A stretch of DNA of 64,000 bases from JBBROS01 sp965199595 (GCA_965199595.1 OZ241182.1:3348001-3412000), one strand, 5' to 3'; counted from the first letter of the stretch, positions 44,042 to 53,509 are shown. Numbers and translations: made by a program. Notes: generated by a model not told the origin, from the sequence alone.

Positions 44042-44674
44042 ATGGCGGTGGTGATCACGGTGGCACAGCAGAAGGGCGGTGCCGGCAAGACGACGCTCGC
44101 CGCCAATCTGGCCGCGGCGCTCGCAACCAGCAAGACCGTGGCGCTGCTGGACATCGACCCGCAGCACAGCCTGAAGCGCTGGCACGCCCTGCGCCTGGCC
44201 CGCCCCACGCCCGCCGCCGCCATCACCTTCAGCGACACCGCCGGCTGGCGCCTGGCCGCCGAGCTGGAGCGGCTGGGCAAGTCGCACGACGTGCTGCTGA
44301 TCGACAGCCCGCCGCAGATCGACGCCGATGCGCGCCGGGCCATCCGCGGGGCGAACCTGGTGGTGGTGCCGCTGCAGCCCAGCCCGCCGGACCTGTGGGC
44401 GGCGGAGGGCACGCTGGTGCTGGCGCGCGAGGAGAAGCGCCCCGCCTGCCTGGTGCTGAACCGCGTGCCCGCCGCCGGCAGGCTGCGCGACACCATCGCG
44501 GCGGAGCTGGACAGGCACGCGATGACCGTGCTGCCGCAAACCCTGGGCAACCGCGCCGCCTATGCGCAGGCCTTCGCCGAGGGCCTTGGCGTCACGGAGT
44601 TCGCGCCCCGCAGCAGCGCCGCCACCGAACTGCGGGCGGTGCTGGCTGCGCTGCTGGCGCTCATCAAGATATAG
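44042..44674 (+). CDS. ParA/MinD-family ATPase
   Basis: A 210-residue P-loop ATPase. It has the deviant Walker A KGGAGKTTLAANLAAAL, LLDIDPQHSLKRW (switch/Walker A'), and LLIDSPPQID (Walker B). Residues ~105-125 carry the PLQPSPPDLWAAEGTL stretch seen in short, solitary ParA proteins of alphaproteobacteria. The start at ATG 44042 follows GGGGG by seven bases; an ATG at 44024 is an alternative. No ParB, centromere-like repeats or replication gene are adjacent, so chromosome partition is not implied. A role in positioning a protein complex, or a housekeeping role, is possible. Confidence 0.88.
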   Translation: MAVVITVAQQKGGAGKTTLAANLAAALATSKTVALLDIDPQHSLKRWHALRLARPTPAAAITFSDTAGWRLAAELERLGKSHDVLLIDSPPQIDADARRAIRGANLVVVPLQPSPPDLWAAEGTLVLAREEKRPACLVLNRVPAAGRLRDTIAAELDRHAMTVLPQTLGNRAAYAQAFAEGLGVTEFAPRSSAATELRAVLAALLALIKI

Positions 44675-44686
44675 CGGGATGGCCCG

Positions 44687-45727
44687 TCAGCAGCCCGGCG
44701 CCGGCCGCGGATCGACCACGAAGCGGAGCAGGCACGCGGCATAACCCCGCGCGAACAGCCAGGTGCCGCCCCCGAAATGGCCGCTGAAGCCCTCCGGCTG
44801 ATCCAGGATCAGCAGGCCGCCGAGTTTCGGGCGCAACCGTTCGATCAACGCCCGCCGCCCTGCCAGATCACCCGCGAAGGGATCGGCGGCGAACTGGACA
44901 AAGGCGAGCCGGGTCGGGGCGGCAGGGACCGCGGCGACCAGTTGCCGCAGGTCGTCGTACTGCGCGGTCAGGTTCGTGCTCCCGCCCGACCCGTGCGCCG
45001 CCGGGGACACGGCGATCACGGCATCAGCCAGCCCGGCGGTCCGCAGCATCTGCAGCGCGTTCCAGCCGCCGCGGGACTGTCCCCCCACCACGATCCTGCG
45101 ATAGCCCCGCCGCCGCATGTCCGCCAGCGTGTCCTCCAGCCAGCCCGCCGCGCGCTCCTTGTCCCGATCCGCGTTCGGCTCGCGGTCGAAGCGCACCACG
45201 TCGAAGCCCGCATTGTTGAAGGCGCGCACATGCCCCTGCGGCTGCGTGCCGCGCGCGTCGGCCAGTGCGCCGGCGCCGTTCAGCGCGCCGAGCCCGTGCG
45301 CCCACACATAGACCCCCGCCGCCGCCGCCGGGCCGCGCCAGAAATAGCGGGCATCCGGCACGATCGCATAGTTCCAGTTCGAGACGAGCGGGCCTGGCGG
45401 CGCCGGAGTGCTGGTGACCTGGCCGGGCCAGACCACATCGAGGCCCTCCGCATAGAGCGCGCAGTCGGTGGCGCCCCTCTGCGCACAGCCCGCCAGCGCC
45501 CGGGTGCGAACGCTGTCCGCCGTGCCGGTGCCGCCGGCCCAGCCATAGGCCCCATTGCCGCCGACCGCGAAGGCGCGCGGCAGGTTGATCAGCAGGAAAT
45601 CGGCGTAGGCCGCCTGCCCGGCCGCAGTCAGCCCGGGCACCCGGCCGGCATCCAGCACCGGCTGGGCGCGCGCGGCACCTGCGAACATGCTGGCGATCAT
45701 CAGGGCGAACAGCATCGGATGCTTCAT
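44687..45727 (-). CDS. Secreted alpha/beta-hydrolase
   Basis: A 346-residue protein with signal peptide MKHPMLFALMIASMFAGAARA. The nucleophile elbow is VVGGQSRGGWNALQ near residue 205 (G-x-S-x-G), with the strand before it reading RRIVVGGQ. DPFAGDLAG near 275 and FSGHFGGGTWLF near 320 may supply the Asp and His. The middle contains repeated short Gly/Ala motifs and several Cys that could form disulfides in the periplasm. The ATG at 45727 is preferred to GTG 45733. The substrate is unknown. Confidence 0.78.
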   Translation of the reverse strand: MKHPMLFALMIASMFAGAARAQPVLDAGRVPGLTAAGQAAYADFLLINLPRAFAVGGNGAYGWAGGTGTADSVRTRALAGCAQRGATDCALYAEGLDVVWPGQVTSTPAPPGPLVSNWNYAIVPDARYFWRGPAAAAGVYVWAHGLGALNGAGALADARGTQPQGHVRAFNNAGFDVVRFDREPNADRDKERAAGWLEDTLADMRRRGYRRIVVGGQSRGGWNALQMLRTAGLADAVIAVSPAAHGSGGSTNLTAQYDDLRQLVAAVPAAPTRLAFVQFAADPFAGDLAGRRALIERLRPKLGGLLILDQPEGFSGHFGGGTWLFARGYAACLLRFVVDPRPAPGC

Positions 45728-45736
45728 GCGCACAGT

Positions 45737-46627
45737 CTAAACCTGGCCCCGCCCCTCCCGCCACCACGTGAACAGCCCCGAGGCCACCAGCACCGCAATC
45801 CCCGTCATCTCCCAAACCCCCGGCACCTCGCCCCACACCGCCCAGCCCAGCACCACCGTGTAGAAGATCGCGCTGTACTCGAACGGCGCCAGCATGCTCG
45901 CCTCGCCGCTGCGATACCCCTCCGTCATCAGCAGCTGCGCCCCGGCGGACCCGGCGCCGATGCACAGCAGCAGCAGCCACAAGCCCGGCGCCGGCATCAC
46001 CCAGACCGGCACGGACAACACGGCGCACGCCACGGTGCAGCACAGCGAGAACAGCATCACGATGGTGACGTTGCGCTCCCCCGCCTGCCCCATCTGCCGG
46101 ATGCTCACCATCGCCAGCGCCCAGGCCACGACACCCGCCAGCACCACCGATGTCTCGAACAGCGGCAGGCCCGCCGCCCCCTGCCACGGCCGGATCACCA
46201 GCAGCACGCCCACCAGCCCGGCCAGGATGGACACGACCCGGCCCGGCGTGATCCGCTCCCGCAGCATGGGCACGCTCAGCACCGCCAGCGCGAGCGGCAT
46301 GGCGAACCCCAGCGCCGTGACCGCCGCCAGGGGCAGGTGCGCCAAGCCGTAGAACGTACCGAACATGCCGCCCAGACCCGCCGCCGCCCGCACCACATGC
46401 GCCAGCGGCCGCCGGGTGCGCAGCGCCGTCCAGCCGCCGGACCGCATCAGCAGCGGGATCAGGCACAGCAATGCCACCGCGCTGCGGAACAGCATCAGCT
46501 CGACGGTCGGGATGTCCTGCGCCGCCACCTTCACCAGTGCCGAGACCAGGGCGAAGCTGCCGGAGGAGCCAAGCACGAGCAGGATGGCGCGCCGCCTCGC
46601 CGCGGCCTGGAGCATCGGGGTTGTCAC
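45737..46627 (-). CDS. EamA/DMT-family transporter
   Basis: A 296-residue membrane protein with ten hydrophobic segments in two EamA repeats: residues ~15-145 and ~160-290. Typical features are FALVSALVKVAAQDIPTVEL in TM1-2, LIRPW after TM5, and the EYSAIFYTVVLGWAVWGEVP stretch before TM10. It starts at GTG 46627; ATG 46615 is an alternative. It lies nine bases after the Pat-like gene. The substrate is unknown; relatives export amino acids or nucleobases. Confidence 0.9.
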   Translation of the reverse strand: MTTPMLQAAARRRAILLVLGSSGSFALVSALVKVAAQDIPTVELMLFRSAVALLCLIPLLMRSGGWTALRTRRPLAHVVRAAAGLGGMFGTFYGLAHLPLAAVTALGFAMPLALAVLSVPMLRERITPGRVVSILAGLVGVLLVIRPWQGAAGLPLFETSVVLAGVVAWALAMVSIRQMGQAGERNVTIVMLFSLCCTVACAVLSVPVWVMPAPGLWLLLLCIGAGSAGAQLLMTEGYRSGEASMLAPFEYSAIFYTVVLGWAVWGEVPGVWEMTGIAVLVASGLFTWWREGRGQV

Positions 46628-46636
46628 CGCGGCATC

Positions 46637-49174
46637 CTACTCCAGCGGGATCACCGCCTCCACCACGTCCGGCTCGTCCGGCAGGCGGCGGATGGTGGCG
46701 CCCATCCGCCGCATGAACCCCAGCATCGGCACGTTCTCCGCCAGCACCTGGCCGACGATCTGCCGCATGCCCCGGCTGCGGCCCCAGCCCATCACGTCCT
46801 GCATCAGCCGCCGGGCCAGGCCGTGGCCCTTCATGCCGGGCTCGACGACGACGGCGAACTCGCCCTGGTCCGTGCCGGGCTCGCGCACCAGGCGGCACAC
46901 GGCGACCGTCTCCGCGGTTGCCTCGCGCACGGCGACGAAGGCCATCTCGCGGTCGTAGTCCACCTGGGTCATGCGGGCGATCTGCTCCGCCGACAGCTCC
47001 CGCAGCATGTTGAAGAAACGATAGCGGACATCCTCCGGCGTCAGCCGGCGGAACAGGGCGGCATGCGCCTCCGCATCCTCGGGCCGGATCGGGCGCACCA
47101 GCACCGTCTCGGACCCGGCATCGAACTGATGCGCCAGCTCCGCCGGATAGGCGGAGATGGCAAACGACGCCGCCTCGCCCACCGGCCGCAGCCCGACCCA
47201 GGCATCCGCCGCCGCAACACCCGCCGCAGTGGCGAACAGCGGGTTGATGTCGATGGCCGCGATGTCCGGGTGATCGATCAGCAGCTGACTGACGCGCACC
47301 AGCGCATCGGCCACCGCCGCCTGGTCCGCCTCCGCCAGGTCGCTGCCGGCGCGCATCAGCAGCCCGGCACGGGTGCGGGCGATCAGCGTGCGGGCCAGCG
47401 CCAGGTTCAGCGGCGGCAGGTCATAGGCGGCGTCGCCCAGCAGATCCGCCGCACTGCCGCCCAGGCCGAAGCCGATGGCGGGACCGAACACGGCATCATC
47501 GCCCACCGTGATCCGCAACTCGCGGGAGCGGCCGCGCTGGGGCTGCACCAGAACACCATCCGGTGCGGGCGCCAGCCGGGCCATGGCGGCCACGACCGCC
47601 GCGGCATCGTTCAGGTCCAGCACCAGGCCGCCGGTGCGTTCCCGATAGGGCCGCGTGGCCCGGCGCCGCTTCACCACGGCCGGAAAGCCCAAGCCCCCCG
47701 CAGCCTGCGCGGCCGCGTCGCCAGACCGCGCCACCCGGCTGGGCACCACCGGCATGCCATAGGCAGATAGCACCGCCAGCGCCTCGTCCTGCATCATCCC
47801 GTCCCGGCCCTCGGCCCGCACCGCAGCGATGATTCGTTCCACCGCGGCGTGGTCCGGCATCAGGTCCAGGATGCGCCGGGGCGGCAGCTCGGCCGCCGCG
47901 GTGCGAACCTGGCGCTGCCGCACCAGCTGCACGAAGGCCCCCACCGCCGTCTCGGGCGTGGCGAACACCGGCAGCCCGGCCTCCGCCAGCGCCCGGCGAT
48001 GCGGCGCCCCGGTGGTCTCGCCCAGCACGCACACCAGCAGCGGCACCCGCAGCGCGGCGCGGGTGGCGGCCAGGGCGGCGACGGCGGCACCATCGGCCGG
48101 GCCGGTGGGCGCCAGGATCGCGACCACGCCGCCGGTTTCCGGCACGCCGGAGAGCAGGGCCGCCGCCTCCGCCACCCGGGTCGGGCGGTCCGCCCCGGTC
48201 CAGATGATGCCGGGGTCCATGGGCCCGGTCGGCAGATGCAGGCGCAGCACGGCGGTGGAGGCGGCGTCCAGCTCCAGCAACGGCAACCCGGCCGCCACCG
48301 CCGCATCCGCCGCCAGATGCCCCGGCCCCACCGCATTGGTGACGATCGCCAGCTGTTCGGACCGCGCCGGCCTGGCCCGGGTCAGCACCTCCGCCGCGCC
48401 CAGCAGCCCGGCCAGCGTGCTCACCCGCAGCACGCCCGCCCGGCGCAGCGCCGCCTCGAACACCGCATCCGCCCGGCCCGACGCATCCAGCAGCCGCCCG
48501 CCGGCCCGGATCGCCACCACCGGCCGCAGCCGGGCCGCGGCGCGGGCGGCGGCCAGGAAGGTGCGGCGGTCGCGGATGTTGCGGATGTCCAGCAGGATCG
48601 CGCCGGTGCCGGGGTCGCGCGACAGCCAGTCGAGCGTGACGCTGAACCCGGTCTGGGCGTTGCCGCCGATGCCGATGACATGGCTGAAGCCCACGCCGTT
48701 CGGCCCCGCCCAGTCCAGCACCGCCCGGCACAGCGCCGCGGATTGCGACACCAGCGCCACCTTTCCCGCCGCCACCGGCACATGCGCGGTGGAGGCGTTC
48801 AGCCCGATGCCCGGGATGATGATGCCGAACGAGGCCGGGCCGAGCACCCGCACCCCGGCGGCCCGGGCGCTTTCTGCAAGGTTCGGGGCCGGGGTGGCGC
48901 AGATGGCGGCAAAGGTGCCGCCCGCGCCCAGGGCCAGCAGCACGGCACCCACCTGGTCGGGTTCGCAGGCCAGCACCGCGAGGTCCACGGGCCCCGACTG
49001 CGCCAGGTGATCGCCGACCGCCTCGGGCGCCGCCATCGCCACGGTGCCGCCGAACCCCGTGAGATTGGCCGCGATGGTGCGGCCCAGCGCGGTGTCGGGC
49101 CCGACCAGCAGGAGGGAGCCGGGCTTGAACAAGGCCTCGGCGCGGAAGCTTCGGGGGATGCCGGAACGGAACAC
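46637..49174 (-). CDS. Pat-like protein acetyltransferase (CoA-binding/ADP-forming synthetase-like + GNAT)
   Basis: An 845-residue protein. A CoA-binding Rossmann domain (~1-130) and the flavodoxin-like succinyl-CoA synthetase domains (~140-430) come first. An ATP-grasp domain (~470-690) follows, with a C-terminal GNAT domain (~700-845) that has the acetyl-CoA-binding VVEPGMKGHGLARRLMQDV. This is the order of Pat, which acetylates lysines of acetyl-CoA synthetase. The usual SHTG catalytic His of ADP-forming synthetases is replaced in LDASGRADAVFEAALRRAG, as in Pat, so acyl-CoA synthesis is unlikely. GTG 49174 follows GAAGGA by seven bases and fixes the start. Confidence 0.88.
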   Translation of the reverse strand: MFRSGIPRSFRAEALFKPGSLLLVGPDTALGRTIAANLTGFGGTVAMAAPEAVGDHLAQSGPVDLAVLACEPDQVGAVLLALGAGGTFAAICATPAPNLAESARAAGVRVLGPASFGIIIPGIGLNASTAHVPVAAGKVALVSQSAALCRAVLDWAGPNGVGFSHVIGIGGNAQTGFSVTLDWLSRDPGTGAILLDIRNIRDRRTFLAAARAAARLRPVVAIRAGGRLLDASGRADAVFEAALRRAGVLRVSTLAGLLGAAEVLTRARPARSEQLAIVTNAVGPGHLAADAAVAAGLPLLELDAASTAVLRLHLPTGPMDPGIIWTGADRPTRVAEAAALLSGVPETGGVVAILAPTGPADGAAVAALAATRAALRVPLLVCVLGETTGAPHRRALAEAGLPVFATPETAVGAFVQLVRQRQVRTAAAELPPRRILDLMPDHAAVERIIAAVRAEGRDGMMQDEALAVLSAYGMPVVPSRVARSGDAAAQAAGGLGFPAVVKRRRATRPYRERTGGLVLDLNDAAAVVAAMARLAPAPDGVLVQPQRGRSRELRITVGDDAVFGPAIGFGLGGSAADLLGDAAYDLPPLNLALARTLIARTRAGLLMRAGSDLAEADQAAVADALVRVSQLLIDHPDIAAIDINPLFATAAGVAAADAWVGLRPVGEAASFAISAYPAELAHQFDAGSETVLVRPIRPEDAEAHAALFRRLTPEDVRYRFFNMLRELSAEQIARMTQVDYDREMAFVAVREATAETVAVCRLVREPGTDQGEFAVVVEPGMKGHGLARRLMQDVMGWGRSRGMRQIVGQVLAENVPMLGFMRRMGATIRRLPDEPDVVEAVIPLE

Positions 49175-49272
49175 GCAGCGTCCTTCGGGAGTGCGGCGCC
49201 ACCCTACAGGAGCCGGCGGCTTGCCAGAACCCCGCCCGTGCCGGAGCATCGGCGCCGCAACGGAGACAGACG

Positions 49273-50226
49273 ATGGACGAGCAGGCCTGGGACCCCGAGA
49301 TGCTGGCCTGCCAGAGGGATTTTCTGGCGGCTGCCGCCAGGCTGCCCCCGATCGTGCTGCAACGCCCCCTCGACCCGCAGCGCGTGGTGAACGACGCCCT
49401 GGCGATGCTGAACGCCGAGGGCGGCCCCACCATGGCGGAGACCACGGACCGCTGGGTGTTCGGGCGCGGGCGGCGCATCCTGTGCCGGGTCCATCGCCCC
49501 AGCCTGGACCCGGCTCTGCCGGTGCTGGTGTATTTCCACGGCGGCGGCTGGGTGTGGTCCTCGGTCGACACGCATGACCGGCTGACCCGGGAATACGCGG
49601 CGGCGTCGGGCTGTACCGTGGTCTCCGTCGATTACGCGCTGAGCCCGGAGGCCGTGTTCCCACAGGCGATCGAGGAATGCGCCGCCGTGGTGCGCTGGAT
49701 CGGCCAGCATGGCGGCGAATGGGGCCTGGACCCCAGCCGAATCGCGCTGGGCGGCGACAGCGCCGGCGGCAACCTGGCGCTGGGCACGGCGCTGATGCTG
49801 CGGGACCTCGGCGGCCCGGCGCTTCGCGGCATCCTGGCGCTGTATCCCGTATGCGACGCGGATTTCAGCCGGGCCAGCTATCAGCGGTTCGGCGCTGGCG
49901 GCTACTTCCTGACCGAGGAGAAGATGCGGTTCTACTGGAGCGTCTATGCCCCCGAGGAGGCGACGCGCCGCCACCCTTTCGCCTCTCCGTTGCACGCGAA
50001 CCTGGCCGGCCTGGCGCCCACCATGGTCCAGCTGGCAGAGCTGGACGTGCTGCGCGACGAGGGCGAGGCGCTGACCGCCAAGCTGCGCGCGGCAGGGGTG
50101 GAGACGACGTTCGAGCTGGTGACGAGCGTCATCCACGGCTATCTTCGAGCCAGCGCCCGCGTGGCCAAGGCACAGGCCGCCATCCAATCCGGCGGCACCT
50201 GGTTGCGTGCTGTGCTGGCGATCTGA
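49273..50226 (+). CDS. Alpha/beta-hydrolase, HSL-type esterase
   Basis: A 317-residue serine esterase of the hormone-sensitive lipase/Aes family. The oxyanion motif is HGGGW at 89-93 and the nucleophile is Ser163 in GDSAGGNLAL. The catalytic Asp region is AELDVLRDEGEAL and the His is in VIHGYLRA near the C-terminus. There is no signal peptide. It stands alone, divergent from the Pat-like gene with ~98 bp between starts. Likely substrates are short-chain acyl esters. Confidence 0.93.
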   Translation: MDEQAWDPEMLACQRDFLAAAARLPPIVLQRPLDPQRVVNDALAMLNAEGGPTMAETTDRWVFGRGRRILCRVHRPSLDPALPVLVYFHGGGWVWSSVDTHDRLTREYAAASGCTVVSVDYALSPEAVFPQAIEECAAVVRWIGQHGGEWGLDPSRIALGGDSAGGNLALGTALMLRDLGGPALRGILALYPVCDADFSRASYQRFGAGGYFLTEEKMRFYWSVYAPEEATRRHPFASPLHANLAGLAPTMVQLAELDVLRDEGEALTAKLRAAGVETTFELVTSVIHGYLRASARVAKAQAAIQSGGTWLRAVLAI

Positions 50227-50331
50227 CCACAGAGGCACGGAGCCTGGTGGTTACATCGGTGCCGCTGTGTAGCAGGCACACTTCACCGCGAAGGACACGA
50301 AGCAGGGTCCCTGCTCCGTGTCTCTGCGGTC
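50225..50331. repeat. Imperfect inverted repeat in intergenic region
   Basis: GACCACAGAGGCACGGAG (50225-50242) and CTCCGTGTCTCTGCGGTC (50314-50331) are complementary at 16 of 18 positions, separated by 71 bp containing TTCACCGCGAAGGACACGAA. The left arm overlaps the esterase stop codon. It resembles dispersed extragenic elements with CACAGAGGCAC-type ends seen in proteobacterial genomes. It could also fold as a bidirectional terminator for the esterase and livM. Confidence 0.5.
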
Positions 50332-50356
50332 AATCCATCGCAACAAGGCTGCGCCG

Positions 50357-51343
50357 CTACAGGTTGATCCGCAGCTTGGCCGCGATCTCGCCCACGATGC
50401 CGCGGCGGAAGGCCAGCACGCAGAACACGAAGATCGCGCCCTGGGTCACCGTCACCCAGGCGCCGAACTGTGCCAGGTAGTTCTCCAGCCCGACGATCAC
50501 CGCCGCACCCGCCACCGGCCCGAAGATGGTGCCGAGCCCGCCCAGCAGCGTCATCAGCACGACCTCGCCGGACATGGCGTAGTTCACGTCGGTCAGTGTG
50601 GCGATGCCGAACACCAGGGACTTGGTGCCGCCCGCGATGCCGGCGATGAAGCACGACAGCACGAAGGCGATCAGCTTGTAGTCGTCGGTGCGATAGCCCA
50701 GCGAGGTCGCCCGCGGCTCGTTCTCACGGATCGCCTTCAGGACCTGCCCGAACGGTGAATGCACGGTCCGGTGGATGAGCACGAAGAAGATCAGGAACAC
50801 GACGGCGACCACGGCATACATCGCCATGTCGTTGTGCAGCGAGATCAGCCCGAACAGCAGGCCCCGCGGCACCTGCTGGATGCCGTCCTCGCCGCCGGTG
50901 AAGGTGGTGGCCTGCAGGCAGAAGAAGTAGTTCATCTGCGCCAGCGCCAGGGTGATCATGGCGAAGTAGATGCCCTGCCGCCGGATCGCCAGCCAGCCGA
51001 ACACCACGCCCAGCGCCGCACCCGTGAGGCCGCCGAGCAGGATCGCCACCTCGGGCGTCAGTCCCCAGTTCTTCGCGGTCCAGGCCGTCACGTAGCTGCC
51101 CATGCCGAAATACGCGGCATGGCCAAAGCTCATCAGCCCCACGTAGCCGATCAGCAGGTTGAAGGCGCAGGCGAACAGCGCGAAGCACAGCAGCTTCATC
51201 AGGAACACGGGATACAGCACGAAGGGGCAGATGATGACCAACGCGACCAGCAGCAGGAACGCCACGCCCTGCGCGCTGGTGAAGCCCAGCAGCCGGAAGG
51301 GTGGCGCGGCGCCGGGCGCGCGGCCGGTGAGGGACATGCTCAT
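50357..51343 (-). CDS. livM: Branched-chain amino-acid ABC transporter permease (LivM-like)
   Basis: A 328-residue permease with about nine hydrophobic segments. It has ALFACAFNLLIGYVGLMSFG near residue 57, HAAYFGMGSYV following, the RRQGIYFAMITLALAQM loop, and VLKAIRENEPRATSLGY (EAA-like cytoplasmic loop) near 212. It ends at an intergenic inverted repeat, as the last gene of the Liv-type operon. Three bases separate it from livH. Confidence 0.94.
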   Translation of the reverse strand: MSMSLTGRAPGAAPPFRLLGFTSAQGVAFLLLVALVIICPFVLYPVFLMKLLCFALFACAFNLLIGYVGLMSFGHAAYFGMGSYVTAWTAKNWGLTPEVAILLGGLTGAALGVVFGWLAIRRQGIYFAMITLALAQMNYFFCLQATTFTGGEDGIQQVPRGLLFGLISLHNDMAMYAVVAVVFLIFFVLIHRTVHSPFGQVLKAIRENEPRATSLGYRTDDYKLIAFVLSCFIAGIAGGTKSLVFGIATLTDVNYAMSGEVVLMTLLGGLGTIFGPVAGAAVIVGLENYLAQFGAWVTVTQGAIFVFCVLAFRRGIVGEIAAKLRINL

Positions 51344-51346
51344 GGC

Positions 51347-52282
51347 TCAGGCCGCCTTTCCAAAGAGCCCGGCAGGCCGGGTGAGCAGCACGATGACCAT
51401 CACGACAAAGATGACGGTGGCGGAGGCCTGCGGGTAGTACACCTTGGTCAACCCCTCGAGGATGCCGAGGCCGAACCCGGTGACGATGCTGCCCAGGATG
51501 CTGCCCATGCCGCCGATCACCACCACCGCGAACACGGTGATGATGAAGTTCGACCCCATGTTCGGGTTCACCGAATAGATCGGCGCCGCCAGCACCCCGG
51601 CGAAGGCCGCGAGCGCCACGCCGCCGGCATAGGTCAGGCTGATCATGCGCGGCACGTTCACGCCGAAGGCCTGCACCAGCCCCGGGTTCTCGGTCGCGGC
51701 CCGCAGGCGGGAGCCGAGTGACGTCTTCTCGATGATGATCCAGGTGCCGAAGCATACGATCGCCGCCGCCGCAACCACCCAGCCGCGATAGTTCGGCATG
51801 AACATGAAGCCGAGGTCCGTCGCGCCCTGCAGCTGCGACGGGATGCGATAGGGCATGCCGGAGCTGCCGAAGGCGTTGCGCGCCAGGCCCTCGATGATCA
51901 GCGCCATGCCGAAGGTCAGCAGCAGCCCATACAGGTGGTCGAGCTTGTACAGCCGCCGGATGATGGTCTTCTCCAGCAGCAGCCCGAAGGCACCCACGAC
52001 CAGCGGCGCCACGATCAGCGCCGGCCAGTAGCTGAGCGACAGCCAGTCCGGCACCATCAGGCCCGGCGAGATCATGCCCAGCCACACGTTCGGCGCCAGC
52101 ATCATCCAGGCGACGAAAGCCCCCATCATGAACAGCGCGCCATGGGCGAAGTTGATGATGTTCAGCATCCCGAAGATCACGGCGAGGCCGAGCGACAGCA
52201 GCGCATAGAACGCCCCGTTGATCAGCCCGAGCAGCAACTGCCCGAACAGCAACGGAGCCGGGACGCCGAACAGCATGAACAT
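51347..52282 (-). CDS. livH: Branched-chain amino-acid ABC transporter permease (LivH-like)
   Basis: A 311-residue permease with about eight hydrophobic segments. It has LINGAFYALLSLGLAVIFGM near residue 20, NIINFAHGALFMMGAFVAW immediately after, and the RAATENPGLVQAFGVN loop near 190. GGMGSILGSIVTGFGLGILE near 250 is characteristic of LivH. It forms the channel with LivM. The start is six bases after the binding-protein stop. Confidence 0.94.
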   Translation of the reverse strand: MFMLFGVPAPLLFGQLLLGLINGAFYALLSLGLAVIFGMLNIINFAHGALFMMGAFVAWMMLAPNVWLGMISPGLMVPDWLSLSYWPALIVAPLVVGAFGLLLEKTIIRRLYKLDHLYGLLLTFGMALIIEGLARNAFGSSGMPYRIPSQLQGATDLGFMFMPNYRGWVVAAAAIVCFGTWIIIEKTSLGSRLRAATENPGLVQAFGVNVPRMISLTYAGGVALAAFAGVLAAPIYSVNPNMGSNFIITVFAVVVIGGMGSILGSIVTGFGLGILEGLTKVYYPQASATVIFVVMVIVLLTRPAGLFGKAA

Positions 52283-52288
52283 GGGCGC

Positions 52289-53509
52289 TTACGCCTTCAC
52301 CAGAGAGCAGCCGCTTTCGGCCAGGGGCCTCCAGGCCTGGTCGGCCGGGGTCATGGCAACCTGCTTGTAGTAGTCCCAGGGATATTTGCTCTCCCCGGGC
52401 GTCTTCACCTCGAACAGATAGGACGGCGTCAGCGCGATGCCGTCCTGGCGGATGGTGGTGGTGCCATAGGCGTCATCCTCGGCCTGGGTCGCCTTCATCT
52501 TGGCCACCACTGCCGCGCCGTCCTTCGCCGCCGCAACGCCCAGCGCCTTCACGGCCTTCAGGTAGTGCAGCGCGCCGGAGTAGCAGCCGGCATTGGTCAT
52601 GTTCGGGCACACGCCGGGCATGAAGGCCTGGAACCGCTTGGTGAAGGCCCGGGTCTTGTCGTTCATGTCCCAGTAGAAGCTCTCGGTCAGGAACAGCCCC
52701 TGCGCCGCCTCCAGCCCCAGCCCGTGCACGTCGTTCAGGAACATCAGCAGCGCCGCGACCTTCATCTTGCGCGTGAGGCCGAACTCCGCCGCCTGCTTGA
52801 TGCTGTTCACCGTGTCCGACCCGGCATTGGCCAGACCCAGCACGTTCGCCCCCGATGCCTGGGCCGAGACCAGGAACGAGGAGAAGTCCGTGGTGCCCGG
52901 GAACGGATAGGCCGAGGCGCCCAGCACCTTGCCGCCGGCCGCGGTGATGAAGGTGGTCGCGTCCCGCTGCAGCTGCTGGCCGAACACATAGTCCGCGGTC
53001 ACGAAGTACCAGCTGTTGCCGCCGGCCTTCACCATGGCCCCGCCCGTCGACTTCGCAAGCATGTAGGTGTCGTACGACCAATGGATCGTGGTGGGCGTGC
53101 ACTGGCTGCCGGTGAGGTCCGCGGTGCCGGCGCCGGTGTTGATGAACACCTTGTTCTTCTCGCGGCACACGCTGTTCACCGCCAGCGCCACCGAACTGGT
53201 CGGCACGTCGAACACGATGTCCACGCCATCCCGGTCGAACCACTGCCGCACGATGCCCACGCCCACATCCGGCTTGTTCTGGTGGTCCGCGGCCACAACC
53301 TCGACCTTGAAGTCCGCCCCGAACTCCGCCACGGCCTGCTTCACCGCGGCCACGGAGTTCTGGCCGCCAATGTCCCGGTACGGCCCGGACTGGTCGTTCA
53401 GCACGCCCAGCTTGATCGTGGGCGCCGCACCCTGCGCCCGGCTGCGGCCCGGCACGGCAAGGGCGGCGGCAGCGGCGCTGCCCAGCAGCATGCGGCGGTC
53501 GATCGTCAT
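52289..53509 (-). CDS. Liv-type ABC transporter substrate-binding protein, copy 1
   Basis: A 406-residue periplasmic binding protein of the LivJ/LivK fold (type I). The signal is MTIDRRMLLGSAAAAALAVP, with RR. Mature features are IKLGVLNDQSGPYRDIGG at the start, VVAADHQNKPDVGVGIVRQW near residue 72, and THW-like TTIHWSYDTYMLAKSTG near 140. It belongs to the subgroup annotated for urea, amide or aromatic ligands as well as amino acids, so the ligand is open. It sits between copy 2 and livH. Confidence 0.93.
   Translation of the reverse strand: MTIDRRMLLGSAAAAALAVPGRSRAQGAAPTIKLGVLNDQSGPYRDIGGQNSVAAVKQAVAEFGADFKVEVVAADHQNKPDVGVGIVRQWFDRDGVDIVFDVPTSSVALAVNSVCREKNKVFINTGAGTADLTGSQCTPTTIHWSYDTYMLAKSTGGAMVKAGGNSWYFVTADYVFGQQLQRDATTFITAAGGKVLGASAYPFPGTTDFSSFLVSAQASGANVLGLANAGSDTVNSIKQAAEFGLTRKMKVAALLMFLNDVHGLGLEAAQGLFLTESFYWDMNDKTRAFTKRFQAFMPGVCPNMTNAGCYSGALHYLKAVKALGVAAAKDGAAVVAKMKATQAEDDAYGTTTIRQDGIALTPSYLFEVKTPGESKYPWDYYKQVAMTPADQAWRPLAESGCSLVKA

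Noticed and set aside
44042..44674. Chromosome- or plasmid-partition locus
   Set aside because: The ParA-like gene has no adjacent ParB, iterons or replication gene.
49175..49663. A 163-residue N-terminal extension of the Pat-like protein
   Set aside because: It runs across the divergent esterase start, is Arg/Pro-rich without a domain, and GTG 49174 has a strong ribosome site.
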